Made by a program: the position numbers and the translations under genes
Shown: piece after piece, positions 33,214 through 44,396 of the stretch
Layout of the letters: each line of letters starts with the position of its first letter
How positions within the stretch are numbered: the first letter of the stretch is position 1
The notes under the pieces: model-generated
Told to the model about the DNA's origin: nothing
The model's database searches: none
What the model saw: the letters and a program-made list of their open reading frames with translations, nothing else
DNA from: Dicaeum eximium
Lineage: Eukaryota > Chordata > Aves > Passeriformes > Dicaeidae
DNA: 64,000 bases
Direction: 5' to 3'
Assembly (NCBI GenBank): GCA_013396995.1
Contig: VWZP01004506.1
Span: 3,204,434-3,268,433 of the forward strand

Positions 33214-35724
33214 ATTTTAAAAGTTTGGATACAAAAAACAGAGCAAACTATCTCACAAAGTCAGATCTGAGATGAGCACATAGGCCTGGGAGGGGGTAAT
33301 CTCTAGAGATGTGTGCATACTCACATTACATCTAACAACAGTACAGCTGTTCTTTGTTCTTGTTGAAGGATGAAGAAAGTATATTTATGGATAGATGTAA
33401 TTAATGTAAAACTCCAGCTGTTTAAAAGGAAACCTGGAGTTGTCTTGCACATCCTGAGTATGTTATTCCTTATGAAGCTGCTGAACCTGGATGTCCTTAT
33501 GCACAAGAGAGCAAGTGGTTAGTGCACTTAGAATTAGCCAGACAAATGTGAATTAAGGTCACCTAAACTCTGAATGGGAGCTTCTGTCCTGGATTTTAGT
33601 TACAGTTGACAAATTCCATTCCATTTCATACCTTTCTTACCTTACCATAGCTTACTTAGATTCCTCTCCAAATCTCCTGGTATCCTTGGTCAGTGTGGGC
33701 ATAGAAGGAGCTCATTATCCTCAGTGAGTGAAACCCTGTGGAATCACAGTCACCTTTATCCTATCAATACAAACTCAGAACTGCCCAATGATCCACAAGG
33801 AACCAGCTATGGATTTATCCTCATGCATGCAAATGGTGACTCTTGCTCACTTCACTTGTTTACAAACAGCTTTGGTGTCCAGCCAGCTCTAAACACTGGA
33901 GTTTTTCTCATGACCTGCTACCTATTTATAGTATTATAAACACATTATGCATGCATTAGATCTCAAAATTAATCTGAACTCTCACAACCTTTCACACTGA
34001 GGATGTGTCTCCCCTCAACCCTGCTGCACAGATATTTGCTTGAGATCATTTCCTTCTCTCCCAGTTCTGCTTGCATTGGGCAAAATAAAGTAAAACAGCT
34101 CTACAAACAAAAAAATTATATCAGAGAACAATGAATCTCTAACAGCCCTCAGATAATTCTGCCCTAGAAAAGATATCTGGTCCCTTAGCATTAGAGGACT
34201 GCAGCCAGACCAGTAAAGGGGAGGCATTACTTACATTCCCAATTCAGCTCAGCATGAATTAGAGGAATAAGGTGCTAATTCCTGCATTTGACTGCCAGGC
34301 AGACAAAGCCTGGCACAGCTTTGATAACAGACAAGTAATACAGACACTGGGATACAGTCAGAGCAGGTAACAGTCAAAGACAGGGATGTAGGACTGTGAC
34401 TCCAAATGTAAAAAGCTGGAAAGGTGATGAAGTGTTGCAGGTGAATATGTTCATTATTGACATTTCAACAAGCACAGCACACCTTGCTCAAGGCTCTTTT
34501 CCTGTGAGACAGGTGCCCTTTATGGTGGGCTGGAAGCACATATTCACTGCTTTATATTTCCCACTCTAAAATCTATTTCAGGTGATCATATACTTTGCAA
34601 AACCTTGACCTTGTGAACACAGGTTATATACTACTTTGGCTTTTTTTTTTTACATGTAGATATGAACCAATGAAAATCTGGAAAAACTGATCAACACATT
34701 GCAATTACTGAGTAAGAAAATACACTATTTTTTTTAAAATTTTAAAACCAAAACAAACAGAAAAAAAGCAACACAAGAGAATCTTTCTTTTGGACATAGC
34801 AGATTTTCTGCCATTTTATTTAGAAAACTCTGGGACCAAAACAGCAGTTCTGAGATTGCAGTGTTACATGGCAGCAGAGGTAGAGGCTGCTACAAATAAG
34901 TGTATCTAGAAACAGAAGGGAAAATAAGAGCAAAGAATGTGGCACACAGAAGGCCAAAACAGCTTTGACCCTGTCAACCCACAGCAAGCAATTGGGTCAA
35001 GCCTTCATAAAGGCAAACCAAATACTGAAACAGGTGACTAAAAGCAGCCTGTCCATTAGAGAATCACAAGTCTTGTTTGATAATATGCATGTAAGTGAAG
35101 GTCAAACTAGTGATGAGAATATAATCAAGACTGAAAAAAAACTTTCAACATAGAATGAAACTTTTGAGAGTGGTATGTGACAAGATATATGAGAACTCAA
35201 AAGGACGGGGAAAGGGGCTTTTGAGGTTTTGACAACAGAATTGTGACAATTGCATAAATTGTGTTGTTTGGAGAGTTTAGCTATTGGAGGCAAAAGTTGC
35301 AATGGAGAGACAAAAGCAAGAATAAGATTGCAGAAAATATTCTGACTTCAGTTTGGAAAAGGCAATTACACCATAAATGGAGAACATAATTTGCAGATTG
35401 AAATCTCTGAAGGAAAACAGGTCATATTCAGATGGTTGGGCTCATCAAAGGAGCAACTGAAAGAAAATCAAAAGCTCAGAAAGGAATAGGAAAAACAAAA
35501 AAAAAAAAAAATTTGAAAGAAGGATCATGACAAACTGCCCAAAAACTGGAAGAAAACACAAACGAAATTTACATCTAGCCTTTGTAAAGAGCCGCTATAT
35601 TTTGTAACAAGCACAGTAATTTGCACAGTCCTGGCCATAAAACCAGAATTTACACAAGAGGGTGTAAACTATATTACCTCTACACAAGCAAGCCTAATTC
35701 TTTTTTGGAAAGATTTAAACAATA
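33214..35724. other. Gene-free AT-rich sequence
   Basis: No gene is recognised. A runs occur near 34640 (as T) and at 35498-35511. Frames are about 60-70 codons. The stretch ends at the 6-bp target duplication of the next LTR. Confidence 0.55.
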
Positions 35725-35730
35725 CCTACA
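35725..35730. repeat. Left target-site duplication (CCTACA)
   Basis: CCTACA abuts the LTR and is repeated exactly at 36045-36050. Six base pairs is the duplication size of ERVK (betaretrovirus-like) and alpharetrovirus-like integrases. Confidence 0.75.
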
Positions 35731-35805
35731 CGTCACAATAGAGCGCGACACGAATCACAGAGACACAGCAAACTTCAGCCCAGGAAAAGGCGAAGAAGAA
35801 GCAAC

Positions 35806-35811
35806 TTTATT
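35806..35811 (-). promoter_or_regulatory. LTR polyadenylation signal AATAAA
   Basis: The plus strand reads TTTATT. It lies about 10 bp downstream of the TATA box in element orientation, implying a very short R region. Confidence 0.75.
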
Positions 35812-35821
35812 TTGATTTTCG

Positions 35822-35831
35822 TATTATATAG
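35822..35831 (-). promoter_or_regulatory. LTR core promoter TATA box
   Basis: CTATATAATA on the minus strand, preceded about 20 bp upstream by a CCAAT motif. Typical LTR U3 promoter layout. Confidence 0.7.
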
Positions 35832-36044
35832 AGTTTTGGGAACGGCCGTGGATTGGAGAAAGAGGTCACCACCTCTCCAACCACACTGGTCAATGAAAAG
35901 GTCCATCAAACCTTTCTCCTCGCAGGAGAAAGGAATGATAAACAGAAGGACAGTTAGAAAAACATCTGTGTGTTTACAGAAAAACCTCGTGAGAAACTTT
36001 ATCACAAAAATTAAAACATCAGAAGGCTGAAACTCAGGGCGACA

Positions 36045-36050
36045 CCTACA
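36045..36050. repeat. Right target-site duplication (CCTACA)
   Basis: Exact copy of 35725-35730 directly after the LTR. Confidence 0.75.
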
Positions 36051-39000
36051 TGAGCAGACTTTACCTCACACACTAGCACACTTTATTAATTTAAATGGGG
36101 TGCACAGGTCAGGGTGATACCTGATTTACCATCCAGAGTGTGAAGACAGAATCAATAACAGCAATGCTGAGATGCTCAGGGGACACATCACACCTGAAGA
36201 GGTGGCACATTAGGACAGCCATCTGGCTGGAGAGGTGGCACTGCCCAGAGGCTTCTGGGAAGTGTACTTCCCAAAAAGATATCTTTGATTTGGAATGAAA
36301 TCTTCACTTTTTAAATTAAGAAAACCCAGCTTGGTAAGGCAAATGGAAGAAGCAATATTTATACACAAGCAGCTCCTGCCCATGGGCTCTGCTCTTCCTG
36401 GAGGTTGCTGTTTCCAGCCCTCTGCTCTTAGGGAGCTTTTCCATTCATTTCTGAGGCCTAACCAAACTCAGCACAGCTCAGCACATGTTGCAAACTCCCA
36501 GGGTCCAGCTGCATCCTCAGTAATGTCACAGCCTCTCTATCCATTAATTCCCTGGGCTGCTCCCAATAGAAAGGAGAAGAAAAGTGTCCAGGGTTGGGAA
36601 GAATATTCAGCCAATCTTAGCAGATCATAAGCATTCCTGTGAAAAGCAAAACAGAACAAACCCTTCTGTCATGAGGACATAAGGTTGAGATAGAACAAAA
36701 CCTTTAGAAGATGAGGTTTGCAATTACTTTGTCAGAAGGTCCACCTGAGGCACAGCAAACTGGGAGAGCACAGATCACAAGAAGAATGCAGGGAAATAGG
36801 AAAAGAGAAGGCAAATAATAAAAGAGAGGTAAGTGGGAAGGAGAAGTGATTAAATATGGAAATTACAAAAGAAAGTTCAAAATACCCAAGATGTAGAGAA
36901 ATGTCTGTCATACACAGAACAATACTGACTAATATTATCTGAGTAATTTTGTAAAGAAAAGACCATTTAAAAGGGCCAGAATAGACAAACAGAAGCAGCA
37001 CAGAATGACAACTCAAAAAACTTTAAACATATTATCCAAGACTGATATCAAGTCATTTGGCTGTGCTGAGGAAAAAAAATATAGATAATTATCCCTTTTT
37101 TACCCATAAAGAGCATTATTAGAGAATATAACCCCAAATATGACATCTCACATGTAAAATCTTTTTTTGTGAGCCACAGCATATCATCTGCAGCAATAAT
37201 GGCTCACAGGCCACAAATGCCATAGCTCTGTTTTGGGGAAAAAAAAAAAAGAAAAAAAAGTTAGATTTAAAAATAGCATTATTTCAGCTCTAGGACAGTT
37301 ATATTTTATTGCTGCTATAAAAAGAAGCTGTTAAAAGGGCACTTAAAAGAGATGAAGAATCAGACCCGGAACAGAGCAATACCCTCTGAACAGGACTGCC
37401 ACCTGCAGAGAACACTTCTGCCCAGACCAGCATGTTATTTTAGGTGCTGATGCTAAAAAGTGGAGCATTTTCACCAAAAAAAAATGAAGCAGACAATCTA
37501 TCCTGAACTTGGATAACATGAAAGTAATGGGTCTGCAGGATGCTGGACTAGTGTATTACATCAGAGGACAGTAGCCTCTTGTGAAGTTGCCTCCCTCCCA
37601 CAAGGTAATTACTGATGGAAGACAGATCCACAGTTTCCACAACAAAAGAAAGATGAAAAAAAGTCTGGACTCTTGATATCAAAACCAAAACCAACAGAAG
37701 TGAGAGATAAAGCAAGAGAAGGCTCAAGGCTGAGCAAAGCAGAGCTAAAACTCATGAGGTGCTTCAGACATCCACAGGACAGAGATGGTCAGCTCAGAGA
37801 CTGGCTGAAACCTGGTGATGCCTCATTAGAAATCTGCAATTTGCCTCTGAGTAGGAATGAGGTGTTAGAGTAATTAGTCCTTTAGGAAGCTTGAGATAAA
37901 ATACAATGTATTCCTCCCATGGTGTGTGAGTTGAAAGCAGTGGTCAAGGGAGCCAGCACTGATAGCAGTGGCTTCAGCAGCACACAAAGGTTCTTCTTCA
38001 CTAAAATGCCAGTTTTTCTGATGTGATTGCATCAAAGAATCATTACAGTTCTACACTCCAGCCCCAAATTTTTCCTAGTTCTGTCTTAAACCCACTTCCC
38101 CTCCATGGTCTGAGCCTCCTGTTTTTCAAATTTCCTCATTCCTCTGATTTCCACAAACATCTGGAACACTTACAGGACACATGTTCCATTTTCTTCAAGA
38201 CTGTAGGGGAGATGGGGACACAGTAATTCTGTGGATTAACTTGGCAGGGTTTATACACTGAATTTAAAGTGTTTGGTTGATTCAATGGCAAGTTCAAATT
38301 CTTAATGATGTTATATGTAGTGTTTTCAAATTTTTGGATGTGTTGAAAATATAATCTGAAAATGTACTGTGTTCCAACTTAGACATAGAGAGGAATACTT
38401 TGATAACGAAGTTGGTAAATACATAATGAAACAAAGGCCACATGCCCAGCTCCTTTCTCAATTTTTCTAGGTCTTTCAAATCCACAATGCCATACTCAGC
38501 CTGCTCTTCCCATGTTCATTCAGAGCAAAGGACAAAATTGTTTTAATCCTCAGCTGTGACTGGAGGTGCAGGGAGCCATACCCTGAGCAAGCACAATGCA
38601 CCAAGGGCCCTGAGAAATCATGATCTGTGTTAAAAGCTATCAAATCTCTCTGCCACTAAAACTGAGACTGATTTGCATTAGTGGGCAAATATTTGCTTTA
38701 GAGTTGGCATAACATGGACTCCTACCATGATAGAAAAACTCTTGGAAAATGAGTGGTGCTGCATTCAGGAGTTGGTTTGTGTGGGTCTGGCACTGACCAT
38801 TCTGAACTGAACTGCCCAGTGCTAAGTGATCACTGTGCATGGGAGCCCCAGGAAGTGCAGGATCTGCAATCACATCATTAAAGATGACTTCTTGATATGA
38901 AGAGATCAAGTTGGAGCTGCCCAGACATTTTTATCTTCTTTATCTCCTAATTTGGGAGTACTTAAATTTGCCACCATCGCAGGCTTCTTTCAATACTTAT

Positions 39001-40500
39001 GAAAGGGACTTTCACAACAGTTTTGACAAATATTACAAGGAATGCTTTGGGATTACTGTGCCTGAGCTGGCAGGTCTCATTTGTCAAAGCTGATGGCAAA
39101 TGTCTGCCTCTTTGTCCTAAGAGTGTCCCAGGAGCAGGGACACGGCAGGAGCAGAGAAGCAGGCAAGACCCCTGTGAGGTGCTAAGAAACTGCTCCTGGA
39201 AGGAGAACTGCTCCTCCTTTGCAGGAACAGCTCCAGGGGGCTGTGTGGGGACATCAGGTTTGTTGAAAGGAAGGATATTGCTCCTGCACGTGGAAGGGGA
39301 AAGAGCGGAACAGATGTCATGTCCCCAGCCTGTTCAGCTCCTGCCAGGAAGGAAAATCAAGGGTTAAGTCTAACTTCCACTTAAACTTATCCCAGAGGGG
39401 AAGATTTGGCATTTTCTGTGGTTATCTAAGGTCATAATAGAGACATTTAAGAGATATTTTTAATTTATTTATACATAATTGAAAATGGATTGAGAAATAT
39501 TATTCACCTGTAACACTGACTATACTCCACCTGACCACATCAGTTAAGTGATTTCACCTTTGGCTAGATTTTGGATTGCCTTAAAACTCAAGAGCCCCAA
39601 GAATAAGCCACACAGTCACAAAGGATCACTAAACATCAATTTAGTGAGCTGAGAAACATTTTTTGTCTAAATGGAGATTAATCTGAGTAAGAAAGCTTTA
39701 TGGACACACAAGAGAGAGCATACCTCTGATACACAGGCTCAAGTATCAGCTGAGAAAGGGTTAAGAGTATAAAATATGAGGATACAATGGAGTAAAACAA
39801 AATAAAGGTGTCTGATAAGCCAAAGCAGCAGCTTTTCTGTGCATGTGTATACCAAAGATTGGAATCTTCATGGGTTTGAAATTTGTTATCATCTGTGATA
39901 AGGTAGGTGCTTCATACAGAGCTGGCAATAATTTACAGCCCCTTTGGAAGGGTGTAAGAGATGAGTGTAAATGACTACCAGGAGCCAGGGTGTGGTGAGA
40001 GACGCATTGACCAGCTTCCAACTCTAGAAATAGCTCTTTTTTTCTTGGTATTTAATAACTTCCCAGAGGGACACCCTTCACTCATTTCTAGTCCTAGAGA
40101 AAAAAAAATAGAGTTGTGATATTATTATGTATCAAAAAGCTATTTTGCATCATTTATTATTTATCTGCTGAGGCTTTGAGAGCACTTGAGTTTCATCCAT
40201 GCATGCAGAAAAGATAAAACCCAGTCCCAAGAAATTTATTAGCTAAAATATTTGCTGTAACTAAACTCAAGTCAGATTTATTTAACAGATTTCTAAATAG
40301 ATTTAAATGGTGCAAACCTTTCTGCAGACAATGTAAACTTAGCTTAGATGTTACTTACAGAAATGTAATATCTATAATTAGTGACTGGAATCAAGTAAAC
40401 TGAAGTGAGTCTCTCAAGTTTAAGATGTTTATTTTGTGGCTTGTGTGCCTGGAATGCATAAATGAATTGCAAATAAACCTTTTCAAATGCATCCTTCCTC
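36051..40500. other. Gene-free unique sequence
   Basis: No gene or transposon is recognised. An A-rich tract lies at 37239-37259 (12 A, G, 8 A). The phrase GAGGTGGCAC occurs twice near 36.2 kb. Frames up to 122 codons (38999-39367, plus) are overlapped on the minus strand and have no recognisable domain. Confidence 0.5.
37239..37259. repeat. A-rich tract
   Basis: Twelve A, one G and eight A in succession. No retrotransposon is recognised upstream. Confidence 0.85.
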
Positions 40501-40533
40501 TAAAAGAAATCACTTTTAAAAAAGTGATCTTTT
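40501..40533. repeat. Hairpin-forming inverted repeat
   Basis: ATCACTTTT (40509-40517) and AAAAGTGAT (40520-40528) are perfect complements separated by two bases. The outer TAAAAGAA and CTTTTA extend the pairing with one small bulge. Confidence 0.85.
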
Positions 40534-43500
40534 ATGTCTAGAAAACTTCTCGTAAAACATAAACCAGCTTTTACCCATCGTTTTGCTGCCTGACTTTATA
40601 CTTAGCAGCAGCTGCCTAGGTTTTTATAAGGTGTTAATAAATCTGCCCATACTATTTTTAAATAATTTGTCAGAGAAATGCTTTCTCATTCCTGCCATGA
40701 AGACTGAATCTGTCTGGGAAGTACTTGGCTGCTGTACAGATGGTCCTGTAGAAAACCCCTTGATAAAGATAGCTGATTGTGTGGTAACCAAAGATACTTT
40801 CTGCCTGTGTTAAGGACACACACTGCATGGAAAATCTGACAGCGAAGAGGTGCTTAACACCTGTGCTTGGTGCTAATCAGAGCCAAGCCAAAAGTAGCTT
40901 GGAGCCTGACAGCCTCTCTGCCCCTTCTTCCCCTTCCTCATGTACAAATTTAGGTATAGCTGAATTTCTGTGGGCAAGGGGGAGGGGCTTGACAGCTCCC
41001 ACAAAATCCCTTCAGGCCCTGATTTCTATTGCTTTACACTGAGAAGCTGAACTTTCTTCAACAGGGGCAGAGACATGGAGAGGCTGGGGGAGTAGCCAAG
41101 AAAGCAGAGCACCAAGGATGGGCAATTGCTCAATCAACATGGGGATGTAACAGTGCAATGACAGCCTCTGCTGCAGTGGGGACAAACTCTGGCCAATACA
41201 GATGAAAATTAGCTTTGCTTCTTGAAATGGGCAAATGAGATCCAGAAATCTTCCTCAAAAGTCACTGCTGCTCTCTGTGATAGCCCAGAAAAATTCATCA
41301 TGGGTAGTGATGCTTTCCCTTGGTAGATCATAGTAGATCTTCTGCATGTATTTTTTGCTGAGGAATTTGAGTCAAAGGACTACATCACATCAATTTCAAA
41401 GTGGGAGACTCTGGCAGTGGGTGGGTGAAAAATACCTTAGAACACAGACCTGTGAACAAGCATACCTGCATGTAGTCTAACCTTGAGGCAGAGGTTTGTA
41501 GTCTTAGGTCAGAGACTGTAAGAGCAGTTTAATACAGGTCTTTCCATTAGACAACCAACAAAGTGCTTAGTTGAAAATTATACCGTTAAAAACCCACCAT
41601 TATCAAATGGAGTATCTGCAAGTAAGAATTAAATATGCAAAAAGGGATGGTAAAGGTATAATTTGGAAATACAGGGTTCAGAAAGGCCTTACAGAGACAC
41701 GTTCTTCACCTTCTTTCTTTCAGTGTGTCTGTCAAGGCTCCTTTCCAAGTGCAATAAGACACAACCCCTGCCTTAAGCCCAGACGCTGCTGCTGGAGCGG
41801 GGCCTCAGTTCCCAGCCTGGGGCACCTGCCCAGGGCCACCTGGGGCTCCTGCCCAGAGCCACCCCAGCCCAGGGCTGCACAGCCTCGCTCACAGCTCCTG
41901 CTCTTCTCAGAACCTTCCACCTCTAATGAACTATCCAAATTCAACTTGCACTGCTCTTGCTGCAAATACCCCCTGGGCATGCTTGGCAAGATGCTGTGCT
42001 CAGAGGTGAGGGAAGGGTGTTCAGCTAGCCCAGGTGCAGGACTGGCTGTGAGCCACCCCCTATTGATCTTGTGGGAGTGACGTGGGAGAGAGGCAGCTCA
42101 ATAGCCAACCCCTGTGCAAAGCACAGTGACACAATCCTGTGTGTGCTTATAGCATGTTTTATCTGTTCATCTCAAAAACCTTACTCACAGCAGTGGAAAT
42201 GGATCTCACCCTCACTCCCAGCTTTACTAAGGAGCCAGTGAAGGCTTCAGTGCATTTATGGGCTGAACTGCAATTTATACAGATGTAAAAGATCTCATCC
42301 TTGGCATCAATGGCTTCCTACTGAAAAAGGAATATTGCTGCTAACATGAGCATCCAACAGACATGCAGCAATGGCCAAACAAATGAGCATCTCCCCTGGG
42401 CTCACACTATCAGCCTCTGCATTTGTCGTACTCAGGGCCTGATCTTGCTTCTATTAAGAAAGATGGAAACACTCCAAATGCTTTTGGTGGGAGCAAATGC
42501 CTGCTTCTATACACTCCAGACTCCTGGGGTGTAAATATTGTAGAATGTATTCAAGCTACATGCCTGTATGTCTTTCTTATGCAGTTTCAGTTTTTATAAA
42601 CCTCTTGAGTTTGCAGCTTTGTCAGCAATGACAAGTCTCACTCTAACTGGTACATTCCCAGGGAAAGTTCTTATTCCAAAGAAATGTTAGTTCCCAATGA
42701 AAATCTGTTCTGATGAAAGATTGTTCACTAGTTCTGTCTTTTGGGCTAATTAAAAGGCTCATCCTGCTTTCAGATTCCCTACACACTCAGGAAATACTGG
42801 ATCAAGACCTCTGATTCTGTGGTGATTACATGCTTCTTCAGTCCATCCTCTGCAAGAGTTAGAATTCACCATTGTGGGTGCTCATTCCAGATGGAGAGGG
42901 ATGACAAACTGTGACTGGTCATTTGTTGCTGCCCATCCTGCACAGACAGTAGAAGTTGAGGCTTCCAGATCCTTTTCTGTTTGTTTTTTTGGGACAGAAG
43001 TCAGCAACTTTTGGAAGATCTTCTAAGATACAATACTCAGCCCTACAAATTTTGTTGGGATAAAAAGCAAGCACCTGTAAGTAGCCTTCAAAGTTTAATA
43101 AGAAATTCAAATGGCTTCTTCTAGGTTTACACATATTCTTGGTTTTGGCTTCTTCTCATGCTATGCACTCCTCCACACATTTCCCACCTTTGGATACTAA
43201 TACAGAGCATATGTTCCCCATTTAGTTCTTCTTTGATTCCTGTTGGCATCATGTCTGTGGCAAAGTAGAAGGCAAGCAGCTGATTTGAGAGAAAATACTT
43301 GTTTGCAAAACAAACTTTTCTTTATATTTGTATGTGAAAACAGTCAAAACCCTTATATTCTGAGATAGATATGTCTGCAGGAAGCATATCCTTCATGATA
43401 ATTTAAGCTATGAAGTAAGGGTCATGTTTTCATGGAGCTTATATAATAAAAATGAAGTAGAAGAGCATGTTTTAAAGTGTGTTCACAGTCTTAAAACTAC

Positions 43501-44359
43501 CTGTGTGTTTCATGTGTATAGAACCAATTGGTATCTGCAATGATGCTGGAATCTTAAAAATGAAAGAAAAACATGCTTTCAAATAGATTTCCTTGTCCAT
43601 AACTGAAAAGTGCTAGTCAGCTAATATTTCCATTTCAGTTACTGGTTTGGAAAATTCTGATTGGCATCTGTAAGTCCACAGGGAATAAGCCTGTTTGCGG
43701 ACTATCAAAGTGTGAGGACCAGGAACCCAGGGAGAGAGCAATGTGTATTTAGTAACCCCTTGTAAATCTCACCCAGTAGAACGACATTTTGGAGACACAC
43801 ATATGCCAAAATTGAGTGAAGTAGATTTTAAAAGACCAGACATCTGGGAACAAACAAAATGAAAAAAAGATCCACCATCACCAAGTACAAAATCAAACAG
43901 AAAGAATTCAGAGTAGCTTTGCTATTCTTTTACTCAATGGCTACAAGAATACATCGTTGAAGTCAACACTGATCATTGGAAGGTTTTGCTATATCCTTTA
44001 ATGGAAGCTAATACCGACCAGATCTGGGATATTTTTAGAAGGAAATCCTGTCCCAGGAGTGCAGGTGTTCTTTTACTTCCTACAATTTCAGCAAAAATTA
44101 CAACACCCTTTTGCATCAGTGTCAGAGGAGGGTTATGCTGGTAGAAATACGAACAAAGCACCAAACACACAGGCACCTTCCTTCCTTTGGCTGGAAAACA
44201 GCCTGGAATTGCCACGCCTTTAGCTCCTGCAGAAAGCCAATGGGACTGATATCAGAGCTCTTTGCAGAAGACACAGGCAAGGGGGAGATCTATGAATTAG
44301 TATCACTTCAACCTTCCCTGTTTTTTTGTCTTTACCAATATTTCCTGACACCAAGCCAA
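40534..44359. other. Gene-free unique sequence
   Basis: Contains the longest plus-strand frame in the window (169 codons, 41571-42080), which crosses a moderately GC-rich patch at 41770-41900. The composition is low-complexity (Pro, Ser, Cys) and resembles no protein family I know. A pyrimidine-rich tract ending TTTCTTTCAG at about 41723 could be a splice acceptor, but nothing else supports an exon. Confidence 0.45.
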
Positions 44360-44396
44360 GGGGGTGGTGGTGGGGGTGAAGGGGTGGGAAGTGGGG
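44360..44396 (+). other. G-quadruplex motif
   Basis: Five runs of three to five G within 37 bp (G5, G5, G4, G3, G4), with loops of 1-7 bases. This meets the usual criterion for a stable plus-strand G-quadruplex. Confidence 0.8.

Larger units (their letters stand above)
35731..36044 (-). mobile_element. Solo LTR, ERVK-like, minus orientation
   Basis: A 314-bp LTR. On the minus strand it begins TGTCGCCCTGAG and ends in TTGTGACG, probably an original TGTGACA altered by one transition at the terminal base, so the ends form an imperfect TGTCRC inverted repeat. It has CCAAT (complement of 35852-35856), a TATA box (complement of 35822-35831), AATAAA (complement of 35806-35811), and then a CT-rich U5 (GTTGCTTCTTCTTCGCCTTT on the minus strand). 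CpGs survive in GTGTCGCGCTCTATTGTG. No internal viral genes or second LTR flank it, so it is a solo LTR. The 6-bp duplication and short TATA-to-AATAAA distance fit ERVK/alpha-like families; the exact family is not assigned. Confidence 0.87.

Noticed and set aside
41571..42080. 169-codon plus-strand frame
   Set aside because: No domain, low-complexity Pro/Ser/Cys stretch from a GC-rich patch, overlapped by a minus-strand frame, no splice partner.
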